64,000 nt of DNA from Burkholderiaceae bacterium (GCA_023954135.1 JAMLIN010000010.1:43549-107548); one strand, 5' to 3'. Numbered from the stretch's first letter, positions 46,903 through 61,536 are shown. Numbers and translations are program-made. Notes: generated by a model not told the origin, from the sequence alone.

Positions 46903-47150
46903 CCCTCGATGCCAATGGCTGGTCGGGCATGGGAACGATGCCCCGTAAGACGGAACGGGTCCTTCCTGGCCGGATTCTTATACGGGGGGCGCGAGCGCGC
47001 TACCCCTCCACCGTGAGGGTGCAAACCGAGGTTTGCAGGGTTTGCGGTTTGCACTTCGCAGGACATTTGAAGCGGCGACTGTCCGATACGATGTTCGCGT
47101 GATAGCATCAAGGGCATACATGGCGCCACGCCATGACGATGAGGGTATCC

Positions 47151-47483
47151 ATGCGCACGGTCGTCGGCATCCGCTCGGATAAACGGGCCCGCCAGGCCTC
47201 CAGCCACAGCGAAGCGCCCACGCCCACGGTCTGGTTCGCCTCATGGCGCCAGCTGGCCGGCGTGCTGTCGGACGAGAACCGGGCATTGCTGCGCCTGATG
47301 CAGGAGAAGCAGCCGCGCACGGTACTGGAGTTGGCTGAACTCTCCGGCCGCGCGGCCAGCAATCTGTCGCGCACGCTGCGCAATCTGGAGGGTTACGGTC
47401 TGGTCAAGCTGCACCGCAGCCCGGACACCCGCGCCGTGCGCCCGGAGGCACTGGCCACCGAATTTCTCGTGGTGCTGGACTGA
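47151..47483 (+). CDS. Winged-helix transcriptional regulator ahead of the hsd operon
   Basis: 110 residues. [20 protein letters not shown] and [20 protein letters not shown] followed by [17 protein letters not shown] form a MarR-like winged helix. Similar small HTH proteins (HVO_A0114 type) often sit beside defence or toxin genes. GAGGG with five-base spacing supports ATG 47151; ATG 47133 would add six residues. An inverted repeat ATGGCG/CGCCAT at 47120-47134 upstream may be its operator. Probably controls the hsd operon 43 bases downstream. Confidence 0.75.
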   Translation: MRTVVGIRSDKRARQASSHSEAPTPTVWFASWRQLAGVLSDENRALLRLMQEKQPRTVLELAELSGRAASNLSRTLRNLEGYGLVKLHRSPDTRAVRPEALATEFLVVLD

Positions 47484-47526
47484 CCCGCTCCGCGCCACAC
47501 AGAAAAGAGAACAACAGGAACGACAC

Positions 47527-49066
<1,540 letters not shown>

Positions 49067-49089
<23 letters not shown>

Positions 49090-50380
49090 GTGGCGCGAAG
49101 TCGCGCTCGGCGACCTTTTCAAGGTGAAGCACGGCTTTGCCTTCAAGGGCGAATTCTTCACGGACGAGCCGCAGCCAGAGGTTCTGGTTACACCAGGAAA
49201 CTTCGCCATTGGAGGCGGCTTCCAAGACGACAAGCGCAAGTATTACCGTGGCCCTGTGCCAACCGATTACGTGCTTCAGCCAGGTCAGGTCGTGGTGACG
49301 ATGACCGACCTCAGCAAGCAATCGGACACGCTTGGATTTGCGGCCAGGGTTCCGAATGACACTAATGTGTGGCTCCACAACCAGCGCGTGGGCCTTCTTG
49401 TTTTCAACCCATCTACTGAAGCAGATGCGCGATTTGTCGAGTACTTGCTTCGGTCACACGAATATCGTGCGTGGGTAGTTGGCTCCGCGACAGGGACGAC
49501 AGTTAAGCATACGTCTCCATCTCGAATCGAGGGGTTCAGGACACTAGTTCCACCACCCGACCAACAGCGCGCCATCGCCCATATCCTCGGGACGCTGGAC
49601 GACAAGATCGAACTCAACCGCCGCCGCAACCAGACCCTGGAGGCCATGGCCCGCGCCCTGTTCAAGGACTGGTTCGTCGACTTCGGCCCCGTCCGCGCCA
49701 AGATGGAAGCCCGCGCCCCCTACCTCCCCGCCGACCTCTGGCAACTCTTCCCCGACCGCCTTGATGATGAGGGCAAGCCGGAGGGGTGGGAGATAGGAGG
49801 ACTCGGCGATGTTGCAGAGCATCCACGCCGCAGTATTCAGCCCGCGAATATCGAGCCGAATACGCCTTACATCGCACTTGAGCATATGCCGAAGCGGTGC
49901 ATTGCTTTGAGCGATTGGGGAACAGCAGATTCACTAGAAAGCAACAAGTACGAGTTTAGGCAAGGCGAGATCCTGTTCGGAAAGCTGCGCCCCTATTTTC
50001 ATAAGGTCGGCATTGCGCCTGTTAGTGGTGTTTGCTCCACAGACATTGTCGTAGTCACTGCCAAACAGGAAAGATGGTTCGGCTTTTTGCTATACCACGT
50101 TTCCAGCGATGAGTTCGTCGAGTACACGAATGCGGGATCGACTGGCACGAAAATGCCCCGGACGAGCTGGAACGAGATGGCTCGTTACAGCCTGGTGTTG
50201 CCCCCAGAAGCGTTGGCGAGGGCATTTAGCGAAATTGTCCGGCCATGGGTTAGCCAGATTGTTGGCGGCATCCATGAATCCCGCACCCTCGCCCAACTCC
50301 GCGACACCCTGCTGCCCAAACTGATCTCCGGCGAGCTGCGCATCAAGGATGCCGATAAGTTTACGGGGGCCGTCGCATGA
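49067..50380 (+). CDS. hsdS: Type I restriction-modification specificity subunit HsdS
   Basis: 437 residues with two target-recognition domains (about 5-170 and 230-385) and the conserved helical spacers [20 protein letters not shown] plus [20 protein letters not shown] in the centre and [20 protein letters not shown] at the end. The two recognition domains are visibly AT-richer than the conserved spacers, suggesting that they were exchanged by recombination. It starts at ATG 49067 inside hsdM, 23 bases overlapped; ATG 49079 is possible too. Confidence 0.93.
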
Positions 50381-52089
50381 AGCTGGCACACATCTCGATC
50401 CACAATTTTCGCGGCATCATCGACACGTCGATGGCATTTCATCCCTACGCGCTCGTTGTTGGCGCGAACAACTCCGGCAAGAGCACCATCATTGACTGCA
50501 TTCGCGCCTTCTACGAGAAGGATGGCTTCAAGTTCAAGAAGGAAGCCGACTTTCCCCTCAAGGGCGCTGCTGACCAGGAATCGTGGATCGAACTGACCTT
50601 CGCCCTTGCCGACGAGGAGCACGAATCCCTGAAGGATGAATACAAGACCGACAACAAGTCCCTGAAGGTTCGAAAATACTTTCAGACCAGCGAAAAGCTG
50701 CACGACGGCAAGAACGCCGCCGGGTCGATTTTGGGATACAAGTCCGACGGCACGGTGTCGAACGAACCGTTCTACGGTGCGAAGAATGTTCAGAGCGGCA
50801 AGTTTGGTGATCTGATTTATATCCCGGCCATCAGCAAGGTTGATGAACACACCAAGCTGAGCGGCCCATCGGCCTTGCGCGACCTGATTACCAACATCAT
50901 GTCGGATGTTGTGGAAGGAAGCGATGCCTACAAGACGCTGACGGAGAGCGTCACCACCTTTGCGGGCAGTGTTCGGGCCATAGAAACCGAGGACAAGCGT
51001 TCCTTGTCGAATTTCGAGAGCGACCTTAATGCACTGCTTGCGCCATGGCAGACGAACTTCAACCTGAAGTTCACCACTCCATCCACGGCAGAGATCATCA
51101 AGTCCATGCTCGGATGGGATATCCGGGACAATCACCACGAAAAGCCGCAAGGTGTCGAGTACTTTGGCTCCGGCTTCCAGCGCCACTTCATCTATTCGCT
51201 GATTCAGCTCGGCGCAAAGTATGTGCCCCAAAAGGTCTCGAAGAAGGCAAAGGACTTCGCGCCTTCCCTGAACCTGGTGCTCTTTGAAGAACCAGAGGCA
51301 TTCCTGCATCCACCGCAACAGGAGGATCTGGCGCGCAATCTCATCAAGGTGAGCGAGGCAGCCGATTGGCAGATTGTCTGCTCGACGCACTCCGCCCACT
51401 TCGTGAGCAGAAATGCGGCGCGCATTCCCGCCATCATCCGGGCGCGCCGGGCGGACGGCATCGTATCGACCTACCAGATTGATGATGCGCAATGGACCGC
51501 CATTGTGGACGCCAATCAAAGCATTCAACAGGTCGCTGCCAAGTATCCCAAAGTGGCGAAAGCCATGCAGGACGATGACCGGAAGCCTGAGATGGAGTCC
51601 GTGAAGTATTTCTTGTGGCTCAATCCGGATCGAGCCGGAATGCTGTTTGCGCAGCATGTACTGCTGGTGGAGGGACCAAGCGAAACCGCATTGATCAACC
51701 GACTGCTGGACGACGGCAAGTTAGCCTGGCCTCAAGGAACCTATGTTCTGGACTGCCTCGGCAAATACAACATCCACCGGTTCATGAACCTGCTGAGCGG
51801 TCTCGGTGTTGTCCACGCGATTCTGCACGATGACGACGACAACGCGAACGAGCATCAGGAACTGAATCAACTCATCGCCGACTCGAAGAACGTGGACTTC
51901 ACGCATGCGGTCGTCACGATACCAAAAGACCTTGAGAACCTGCTGGGCGTTGCCCCGCCCGGCTCCAGTCACAGAAAGCCTCAACATCTGCTGTACTGCT
52001 ATGCCACTAATCAAATTGATGCGGCGAAGCTACAGACGCTTTGCAGCCTGGTGCAATCCTGCTTCGCAACGAAGGAAGGCAAACCATGA
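50377..52089 (+). CDS. OLD-family ATPase-nuclease (ABC ATPase with TOPRIM)
   Basis: 570 residues. N-terminal SMC-like start [20 protein letters not shown], Walker A GANNSGKST at 29-37, Walker B region LVLFEEPEAFLHPPQQ at about 305 with the following THSAHFVSRNA His switch, then TOPRIM motif LLVEGPSETALINRLL at about 428. OLD proteins are nucleases that act in phage defence, either alone or with partners. Base use is more AT-rich than hsdM. Coupled by ATGA overlap to hsdS; it is not a normal member of the hsd gene set. Confidence 0.9.
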   Translation: MKLAHISIHNFRGIIDTSMAFHPYALVVGANNSGKSTIIDCIRAFYEKDGFKFKKEADFPLKGAADQESWIELTFALADEEHESLKDEYKTDNKSLKVRKYFQTSEKLHDGKNAAGSILGYKSDGTVSNEPFYGAKNVQSGKFGDLIYIPAISKVDEHTKLSGPSALRDLITNIMSDVVEGSDAYKTLTESVTTFAGSVRAIETEDKRSLSNFESDLNALLAPWQTNFNLKFTTPSTAEIIKSMLGWDIRDNHHEKPQGVEYFGSGFQRHFIYSLIQLGAKYVPQKVSKKAKDFAPSLNLVLFEEPEAFLHPPQQEDLARNLIKVSEAADWQIVCSTHSAHFVSRNAARIPAIIRARRADGIVSTYQIDDAQWTAIVDANQSIQQVAAKYPKVAKAMQDDDRKPEMESVKYFLWLNPDRAGMLFAQHVLLVEGPSETALINRLLDDGKLAWPQGTYVLDCLGKYNIHRFMNLLSGLGVVHAILHDDDDNANEHQELNQLIADSKNVDFTHAVVTIPKDLENLLGVAPPGSSHRKPQHLLYCYATNQIDAAKLQTLCSLVQSCFATKEGKP

Positions 52090-53237
52090 CTCGCATCCCC
52101 GTCAACCCCGAGCTGCTGACCTGGGCGCGCGAGCGCGCCGGGTTGGATACGCTCGCGCTGGCGGGGAGGTTTCCGAAACTCAGCGAGTGGGAAGCCGGAG
52201 AACTGCAACCCACGCTGCGGCAACTGGAAGACTTCGCCCGAGCGGTGCATGTGGCGGTGGGTTATCTGTTCCTGCCTGCGCCACCACTGGAGCCGCTGCC
52301 TATTCCCGACTTCCGCACTCTGGCAGATCGCGATCTGAGCCGGCCCAGTCCCAACCTGCTCGACACCATTTACCTGTGCCAGCAACGGCAGGACTGGTTC
52401 CGCGACTATGCCCGCGTGCACGCGCTGCCTGCACTGGACTTTGCCGGCAGCGCCACGCTGCAGCACGCGCCCGAACGGGTGGCCGAGGCGATGCGGCAGA
52501 CCCTTGAACTTGAGATCGTTGAGCGGCAGCAATGCCCCACCTGGACCGATGCCCTGCGCCAGTTGATTGGCAAGGCCGAGGATGCGGGCGTGCTGGTGAT
52601 GGCCAGCGGCGTGGTCGGCAGCAACAGCCACCGCAAGCTGTCCGTCGAGGAGTTTCGCGGCTTCGCGCTGGCTGATGAGCTGGCGCCGCTGGTGTTCATC
52701 AATGGCGCCGACAGCAAGGCGGCGCAGATGTTCACCCTGGCCCATGAGCTGGCGCACCTGTGGTTGGGCGAGAGTGGCATTTCCGACCCCGAGGCAGGTC
52801 GGATCGCCGAGCCGGGCATCGAACGCTGGTGCAACGCCGTGGCGGCGGAATTTCTGATGCCGCTGGCCCTGCTGCGGCAGGACTATCAAGCCGGCATGCC
52901 GATCGCCGACGAGATTCAGCGCCTGGCACGCAGTTACAAGGTCAGCACGCTGGTCGCCCTGCGGCGACTGTTCGATGCGGGTTTCATCGACGAACCCACC
53001 CTGTGGCAGAACTATCGGGAAGAGCTGGCGCGCATCCGCAGGCTGGATCGGGGAGGCAGCGGTGGCGGCGACTTCTACCGCACCTTGGGCGCGCGCACCG
53101 GCAAGCGCTTTGCCCGCGCCGTGCTGTCGAGCACGCTGGAAGGACAAACCCTGTTTCAGGATGCCTTCCGCATGCTGGGCGTGCGCAAGACCTCCACCTT
53201 TTATGAAGCGGCGCGCGAGCTGGGGGTGATGCTGTGA
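52086..53237 (+). CDS. XRE-HTH / ImmA-IrrE family zinc metallopeptidase
   Basis: 383 residues. The N-terminus PELLTWARERAGLDTLALAG is an XRE-like helix-turn-helix; the C-terminal half has the gluzincin motif MFTLAHELAHLWLGESG (HELAH at about 219-223) and NAVAAEFLMPLALLRQD, the ImmA/IrrE core. Such proteases cut repressors or act as regulators of neighbouring toxins. It overlaps the OLD gene by four bases (ATGA) and DUF4411 downstream by four (GTGA). Confidence 0.92.
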   Translation: MTRIPVNPELLTWARERAGLDTLALAGRFPKLSEWEAGELQPTLRQLEDFARAVHVAVGYLFLPAPPLEPLPIPDFRTLADRDLSRPSPNLLDTIYLCQQRQDWFRDYARVHALPALDFAGSATLQHAPERVAEAMRQTLELEIVERQQCPTWTDALRQLIGKAEDAGVLVMASGVVGSNSHRKLSVEEFRGFALADELAPLVFINGADSKAAQMFTLAHELAHLWLGESGISDPEAGRIAEPGIERWCNAVAAEFLMPLALLRQDYQAGMPIADEIQRLARSYKVSTLVALRRLFDAGFIDEPTLWQNYREELARIRRLDRGGSGGGDFYRTLGARTGKRFARAVLSSTLEGQTLFQDAFRMLGVRKTSTFYEAARELGVML

Positions 53238-53727
53238 CCTACCTGCTCGATGCCAACGTGTTCATCCAGGCCAAGAACCTGCATTACGGGCTGGATTTCT
53301 GCCCTGCCTTCTGGCAATGGCTGCTCGACAACCATGCCGCAGGTCGCGTGTTCAGCATCGACAAGGTGGCCGATGAAATCGCCGCAGGCGGCGATGAGCT
53401 GACGGACTGGATGCGTGACCACGGCAACGGCCTGTTCGTGAAGACCGGTGCGGCGGTGGCCGCGCAGTTCGGTGCGGTGAGCACCTGGGCCACGCAGCAG
53501 CAGTATGAACCGGCAGCCATCAACACCTTCCTACAGGTGGCCGACTACTACCTGATCGCTCACGCCCTGGCAGACGGCCACGTGGTGGTCACCCACGAAG
53601 TGCCCGCCAACTCGGTCAAGCGCATCAAGATTCCGAATGCCTGTATCGGACTGAATCTGCATTTCATGACGCCCTACGAGATGCTGCGCCGGGAGCGCGC
53701 GCGGTTTGTGTTGGGGGCGAAACCATA

Positions 53728-53728
<1 letters not shown>
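53234..53728 (+). CDS. DUF4411 PIN-like domain protein
   Basis: 164 residues from GTG 53234. [20 protein letters not shown] begins with the PIN-type acidic core (Asp6), [20 protein letters not shown] holds conserved acids, and [20 protein letters not shown] carries the downstream Asp. DUF4411 proteins are PIN-fold and regularly paired with an ImmA/IrrE-XRE protein, probably a toxin-like nuclease and its regulator. Overlaps both neighbours. Confidence 0.85.
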
Positions 53729-56937
<3,209 letters not shown>

Positions 56938-57034
56938 GGGCCTCCAGTTATTCGACGTTTTCGAAAAACTGCCTCCGATGGCAAATGCGCCAACACCAAC
57001 ACACGCCGGCGCTGAACAACGGAGGGCCAGCCTG

Positions 57035-57865
57035 ATGAAATTCAGCCCAACGTGGTACCTGCTTGAGCAGGAAGGACTCCTGGCCCAAGCCTGCCTCTGC
57101 AATGGCCTCACGGCGCTGCGTCGCGCCAATCTGGGGGACAAGAAGGGATTGTTCTATTCGGCCTTCTTCGAACTGTCGATTGGCTTTGAGCGGGTATTGA
57201 AGCTGGTCTTGATCCTCGACCATATGGCGCGTAACCAGCTGGTTCCTCCCGGTAGCAGGACCGTCGAGGATTACGGGCACAAGCTTCGCGCCCTGTTCGA
57301 CGCCGCAAAGGCCGTTTGCGCTGCGCGCAACGTGACTGCACTGGATGGATTTCAGGCCGATTCGTTGCCCATCGTGATCCTGGGATTCCTGGACGATTTC
57401 GCGCACCCCGGCGGGCGCTATTCCAACATCAACAAGCTGACCGGCCACAGGCATCAGGCGATGGCCGACCCGATCGCACGGTGGGGTGAGATTGCAAGCC
57501 AGATCATGCAAACGCAGGCCACTTCGCGGGAACGCGAACGCGCGCAGATGAACGGACGGATGGCAAGGATTGCGTTTGGTGATGCAGCAGCCAGCCTGAT
57601 GAGTGATCTCGACCAGCGACACATGGATGTAGCGCCGCTGCATATCCGAGCCTCGGAACTGGATACCGCAGCCAAGTACGCCATCTACGCGCTTGTCACC
57701 TTGATCGCCGCGTTGCGCGATGTGATCGACGCACTTTGTGACAGTGCGTGGGCGGTCAATCGGGCCGCTCACGCTGGAGCGGCTGAGGTGCCTGCCATGA
57801 AAGAGTTCTTCCAGTTTGCCTGGGCAGACAGGCAGTACGTGATGCGGAAGCGGCAGTGGCCATGA
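57035..57865 (+). CDS. Unknown helical protein, possibly HEPN-like
   Basis: 276 residues. Start chosen at ATG 57035 with GGAGG upstream; an in-frame ATG at 56978 is possible. The block KGLFYSAFFELSIGFERVLK, followed by LVLILDHMARN and EDYGHKLRALFDAA, and later RYSNINKLTG, resembles a group of helical HEPN-like proteins with a conserved Tyr-Gly-His. No other motif. It lies between hsdR and the primase-helicase and overlaps the latter by four bases, so it belongs to the defence operon. HEPN proteins are often RNases; that role is inferred and weakly supported. Confidence 0.6.
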   Translation: MKFSPTWYLLEQEGLLAQACLCNGLTALRRANLGDKKGLFYSAFFELSIGFERVLKLVLILDHMARNQLVPPGSRTVEDYGHKLRALFDAAKAVCAARNVTALDGFQADSLPIVILGFLDDFAHPGGRYSNINKLTGHRHQAMADPIARWGEIASQIMQTQATSRERERAQMNGRMARIAFGDAAASLMSDLDQRHMDVAPLHIRASELDTAAKYAIYALVTLIAALRDVIDALCDSAWAVNRAAHAGAAEVPAMKEFFQFAWADRQYVMRKRQWP

Positions 57866-60225
57866 GTTCGATGGTCGAAAGCGATGAGCTAATTGCACTG
57901 CGGGCCGAGAACACGCGCCTCATCGCGTTGCTCGAATCGCACGGCATTGAGTGGCGTCCACCGTCAAAGCCAGCGGCACCGCCAGCGGAACCGTCCAGAC
58001 TGTCCACTGAGGAAAAGATTGCGCTGTTTCGCCAGTTGTTCCGTGGTCGCACCGACGTCTACCCCGTCCGTTGGGAAAGCAAGACGTCGAGCAAGTCGGG
58101 CTACGCGCCGGCCTGCGCGAACGAGTGGCGCGCTGGCGTGTGCGAGAAACCGCGCATCAAGTGCGGCGACTGCAGCAATCGCCTGCTCATCCCGCTGTCG
58201 GACACGGTGATCTACAACCATCTGGCCGGTGAGCATACGGTCGGCGTCTATCCGCTGATGGAGGACGACAGCTGCTACTTCCTCGCTGTCGATTTCGATG
58301 AGGCCGAATGGCGGGCAGATGCGCGATCGTTCATGCAGTCCTGCGATGAGCTCGGCGTACCGGCCGCACTGGAAATTTCGCGCTCCGGGAAAGGCGCACA
58401 CGCATGGGTGTTCTTCGCCGGCCGCGTCGCGGCTCGTGATGCACGGCGGTTAGGCACGGCCATCATCAGCCACACCTGCGCACGCACGCGGCAGCTCCAA
58501 CTCACCTCCTACGACCGGTTGTTCCCCAACCAGGACACGATGCCAAAGGGTGGATTCGGCAACCTGATTGCCTTGCCGCTTCAGAAGGCGCCGAGGGAGG
58601 TGGGTTTCAGCGTGTTCGTCGATGCCTACCTGTCACCGTACCCGGATCAATGGGCGTTCCTGGCGTCCATCCAACCGATGGCAGCACACGATATCGAGCC
58701 GACCATCCTGCGGGCCACGGGTGGCGTCCATCCGCTGGACGTGACCTTCATCGACGACGAGGACCTCGCGACACCCTGGAAGCGCGAGAGCACTCCAACC
58801 GGGAGGCTGGCCGGGCCGATGCCAAAGTCGCTTCGCGTGACACTGGCCAACCTGATCTATTTCGAGAAAGCCCAGTTGCCTCAGGCGCTGGCCAACCGCC
58901 TGATTCGCCTGGCGGCATTCCAGAACCCCGAGTTCTACAAGGCACAGGCGATGCGCATGTCGGTGTGGGACAAGCCGCGTGTCATCGGCTGCGCCGAGAA
59001 CTACCCTCAGCACATCGCGCTGCCGCGCGGCTGTCTCGACGCCATCCTGTCATTGCTCCGCGACAACAACATCGCCTGCGATCTGAAGGACGAGCGCTTC
59101 GCCGGTGAGCGCCTGGACTTAGCCTTCGCCGGCACCCTACGCATCGACCAGGAGGGTGCCGTCTCGGCGATGCTGCAACACGATACCGGCGTGCTCTGCG
59201 CACCGACAGCATTCGGCAAGACGGTCTCGGCTGCTGCGATGATTGCGCGGCGGGGAGTAAACACCCTGGTGCTGGTGCATCGCACCGAACTGCTCAAGCA
59301 ATGGCAGGAACGCCTGCAGGCTTTTCTTGGCGTCGGCAAGGATATGGTCGGCACCATCGGCGGCGGAAAGGCCCGGCCTACCGGCAGGATCGACATCGCG
59401 GTGATGCAGTCCTTGTCCCGCCAAGGCGAAGTGAACCCGCTGGTAGAGCACTACGGGCAGGTGATCGTCGACGAGTGCCACCATGTCGGCGCGGTATCGT
59501 TCGACGCCATCCTAAAGCGCGCTAAAGCGAAATACGTGCTCGGCCTTACCGCGACGCCGATCCGTCGCGACGGTCAGCAGCCAATCATCCTCATGCAGTG
59601 CGGGCCGATCCGCCACACGGCGGCTACACCCGCCGGTGCCCCCCAGGATTTGGAGGTCATACCACGGTCACGCTTCGCACGAATCGATCTGCCATCCGAA
59701 GCTGGGATTCAGGATGTTTTCCGGCACCTGGCCAAAGATCAGGATCGCACCAACGCGATCGCAGCAGAAGCCCAGGGCGCCTTCGCACAGGGCCGCAAGG
59801 TACTGGTGCTGACCGAGCGGACTGAGCATCTCGATGCCATTCGTGCCGCGCTCGATGGGCACGAGCCGGGCCCGTTCGTGTTACACGGCCGAATGTCGAA
59901 GAAGCAGCGTGGCGCCCTCATTGCTCAGCTGGATGCCTTGCCACCCGAAGCGCCGCGCATCCTGCTGGCGACTGGCAAGTTCGTCGGTGAGGGCTTCGAT
60001 CACCCCCCTCTTGACACACTGGTTCTGGCAATGCCGGTTTCCTGGAAAGGAACTCTGCAGCAGTACGCCGGCCGCCTACACCGGGAACACGCCTCCAAGA
60101 CTGGGGTTTGGATCATTGATTTCGTCGACGCCGGCCACCCGGCATTGCTCCGAATGTGGGACAAGCGCCAGCGCGGATACCGGGCAATGGGTTATCGGAT
60201 CGCTGCGGAAGTGGGCGGCTCATGA
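57862..60225 (+). CDS. Archaeo-eukaryotic-type primase fused to SF2 helicase (TOTE conflict-system type)
   Basis: 787 residues. A short coiled start is followed by a Cys cluster (C85, C94, C101, C104 in ACANEWRAGVCEKPRIKCGD and the next Cys), then the AEP primase domain with DxD in YFLAVDFDEAEWRADARSF (D144, D146) and the S-x-H in SRSGKGAHAWVFF. The C-terminal helicase has Walker A CAPTAFGKTVSAA at about 447, DECH in VIVDECHHVGAVSFD, LGLTATPIRRDGQ and motif VI QQYAGRLHREH. Such proteins occur in TOTE conflict systems. Coupled to the upstream gene by ATGA. Confidence 0.88.
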   Translation: MSSMVESDELIALRAENTRLIALLESHGIEWRPPSKPAAPPAEPSRLSTEEKIALFRQLFRGRTDVYPVRWESKTSSKSGYAPACANEWRAGVCEKPRIKCGDCSNRLLIPLSDTVIYNHLAGEHTVGVYPLMEDDSCYFLAVDFDEAEWRADARSFMQSCDELGVPAALEISRSGKGAHAWVFFAGRVAARDARRLGTAIISHTCARTRQLQLTSYDRLFPNQDTMPKGGFGNLIALPLQKAPREVGFSVFVDAYLSPYPDQWAFLASIQPMAAHDIEPTILRATGGVHPLDVTFIDDEDLATPWKRESTPTGRLAGPMPKSLRVTLANLIYFEKAQLPQALANRLIRLAAFQNPEFYKAQAMRMSVWDKPRVIGCAENYPQHIALPRGCLDAILSLLRDNNIACDLKDERFAGERLDLAFAGTLRIDQEGAVSAMLQHDTGVLCAPTAFGKTVSAAAMIARRGVNTLVLVHRTELLKQWQERLQAFLGVGKDMVGTIGGGKARPTGRIDIAVMQSLSRQGEVNPLVEHYGQVIVDECHHVGAVSFDAILKRAKAKYVLGLTATPIRRDGQQPIILMQCGPIRHTAATPAGAPQDLEVIPRSRFARIDLPSEAGIQDVFRHLAKDQDRTNAIAAEAQGAFAQGRKVLVLTERTEHLDAIRAALDGHEPGPFVLHGRMSKKQRGALIAQLDALPPEAPRILLATGKFVGEGFDHPPLDTLVLAMPVSWKGTLQQYAGRLHREHASKTGVWIIDFVDAGHPALLRMWDKRQRGYRAMGYRIAAEVGGS

Positions 60226-60681
60226 ACCGGACTTTGCGGCTTTCCGCAGGCCTTTGCACCGGTCCGAAGGGACTGACCGGGGGCTGTTTCCGGAAGACAA
60301 CCATCCGCCACCAATAACAAAACCCCAACCGTTCTCGGTTGGGGTTTTTTCTTGCCCGATCGTGCCGGTTCTTGGGGGTTCCTGCAGAAGCCTGCGGACT
60401 GCACCGGTCAGCCTTCCAGCCCGTTCCGGGCCACATTCCACTCTCTCCTGGCCATTCCTCGCTCCGACCTCGCTCCCTGGAGCTGGCCCGAAGTCCGCAA
60501 AGGCCGCGACCGTACCCATTACAGATCAATAAGTTACGCGCGGACGAATCAAGCGGTTGGATTGCAGCATCGGGTGGCGATGGAAACGCTGCGGGTGCGT
60601 TTCGTCGGTAGTTATCGAGCACTTCCGACACCTTGCAACGCGGAAGTACGTGCTTGGATGGTGGCCAGAGTATGAAACACC
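60226..60681. other. Intergenic stretch after the defence operon, no supported gene
   Basis: It holds the operon terminator at 60321-60352 and, at its end, the promoter of the toxin-antitoxin pair. Open frames in it lack any conserved motif and ribosome site. TGCACCGGTC occurs twice (near 60256 and 60399). Confidence 0.55.
60321..60352 (+). terminator. Rho-independent terminator of the defence operon
   Basis: AACCCCAACC (60321-60330), loop GTTCTC, GGTTGGGGTT (60337-60346), followed by TTTT. A perfect 10-bp stem, 95 bases after the primase-helicase stop codon. Confidence 0.92.
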
Positions 60682-60711
60682 TTGTCAGGACAACGTCCGG
60701 ACGACTACAAT
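60682..60711 (+). promoter_or_regulatory. Predicted sigma-70 promoter of the toxin-antitoxin pair
   Basis: TTGTCA (60682-60687) and TACAAT (60706-60711), 18-base spacer, 32 bases before the antitoxin ATG. Partial dyads (GTCAGGAC, GTCCGGAC) overlap it and could bind the ribbon-helix-helix antitoxin, giving autoregulation. GGAGG precedes the ATG. Confidence 0.65.
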
Positions 60712-60743
60712 AAGAGCATCAAAGATTAGTCCGGAGGGGCACC

Positions 60744-61022
60744 ATGAGCACCCTGAATCTTTCCAAGACCGAACGCATTGACGTTCGTGCCAGCACGCCG
60801 GTCAAGCAACTGCTGCAGGAAGCCGCACGCGCCTGCCACAAGAACGTCAGCGAGTTCCTGCTCGACGCGGGCGTGACGGCGGCCGCGCAGACGCTGGCGG
60901 ATCGTCGCCAGTTCGTGCTCGACGAGACGCAGTGGCAGGCCTTCCAGGAAGCGCTGGACCGCCCGGTGCAAAGCAAGCCGCGTCTGAAGAAGTTGCTGCG
61001 TGAACCTGGGGTGCTGGGTTGA
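60744..61022 (+). CDS. DUF1778 ribbon-helix-helix antitoxin (TacA-like)
   Basis: 92 residues. RIDVRASTPVKQLLQEAARA is the RHH DNA-binding part of DUF1778 antitoxins; the C-terminal half (QWQAFQEALDRPVQSKPRLK) is the toxin-wrapping tail. It binds and neutralises the GNAT toxin downstream and represses the pair. Overlaps the toxin gene by four bases (TTGA). Confidence 0.92.
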   Translation: MSTLNLSKTERIDVRASTPVKQLLQEAARACHKNVSEFLLDAGVTAAAQTLADRRQFVLDETQWQAFQEALDRPVQSKPRLKKLLREPGVLG

Positions 61023-61522
61023 GCAATGACTACTCACCCGTTCGCAAGCTTGCTGCAACGGATCAGGTCGATGCGTTCGACTGCGGCCAGGCCGCGCTGA
61101 ACCAGTTCCTGCAGCGCTACGCGCTCGTCAACCAGAAGTCCAACAGCGCGCAGACCTATGTCTGCTGCCAGGGTGACGTGGTGGTCGGCTTCTACAGCCT
61201 GGCCGTTGGTAGCGTCGATCCGGAAGCCGCGCCGTCGAGAGTGATGAAGGGGCTGGCGCGCCACCCGGTGCCGGTCATGATCCTGGCCCGGCTCGCGGTG
61301 GACAAGGAGCATCAGCGCAAAGGCCTGGGCCAGGCCTTGCTCAAGGATGCGCTGCTGCGTACCGCACAGGCTGCCGACATCGCCGGCATTCGTTGCCTGT
61401 TGGTCCATGCCAAAGACGACGCAGCGCGGCAGTGGTACGAATCGTGGGAGTTCGAACCCAGCCCGACTGATCCGTACCATCTGTTCCTGATGCTGAAGGA
61501 TCTCAAGGGCATGTTGAGCTGA
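61019..61522 (+). CDS. GNAT-family acetyltransferase toxin (TacT-like)
   Basis: 167 residues from TTG 61019. The acetyl-CoA motif ARLAVDKEHQRKGLGQALLK, the N-terminal FDCGQAALNQFLQRYALVNQ and the catalytic Tyr in WYESWEFEPSPTDPYHLFLM match toxins that acetylate aminoacyl-tRNA. Together with the antitoxin it stabilises the island by addiction. Full length, intact. Confidence 0.92.
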   Translation: MSNDYSPVRKLAATDQVDAFDCGQAALNQFLQRYALVNQKSNSAQTYVCCQGDVVVGFYSLAVGSVDPEAAPSRVMKGLARHPVPVMILARLAVDKEHQRKGLGQALLKDALLRTAQAADIAGIRCLLVHAKDDAARQWYESWEFEPSPTDPYHLFLMLKDLKGMLS

Positions 61523-61536
61523 GGGGTGCCTCCGCC

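Noticed and set aside
46675..47016. 113-codon open frame starting on the RepA-like stop codon
   Set aside because: It runs through the octamer array and hairpins, with a repetitive Arg/Pro/Gly-rich product and no homology that I recognise; start overlap alone is not enough.
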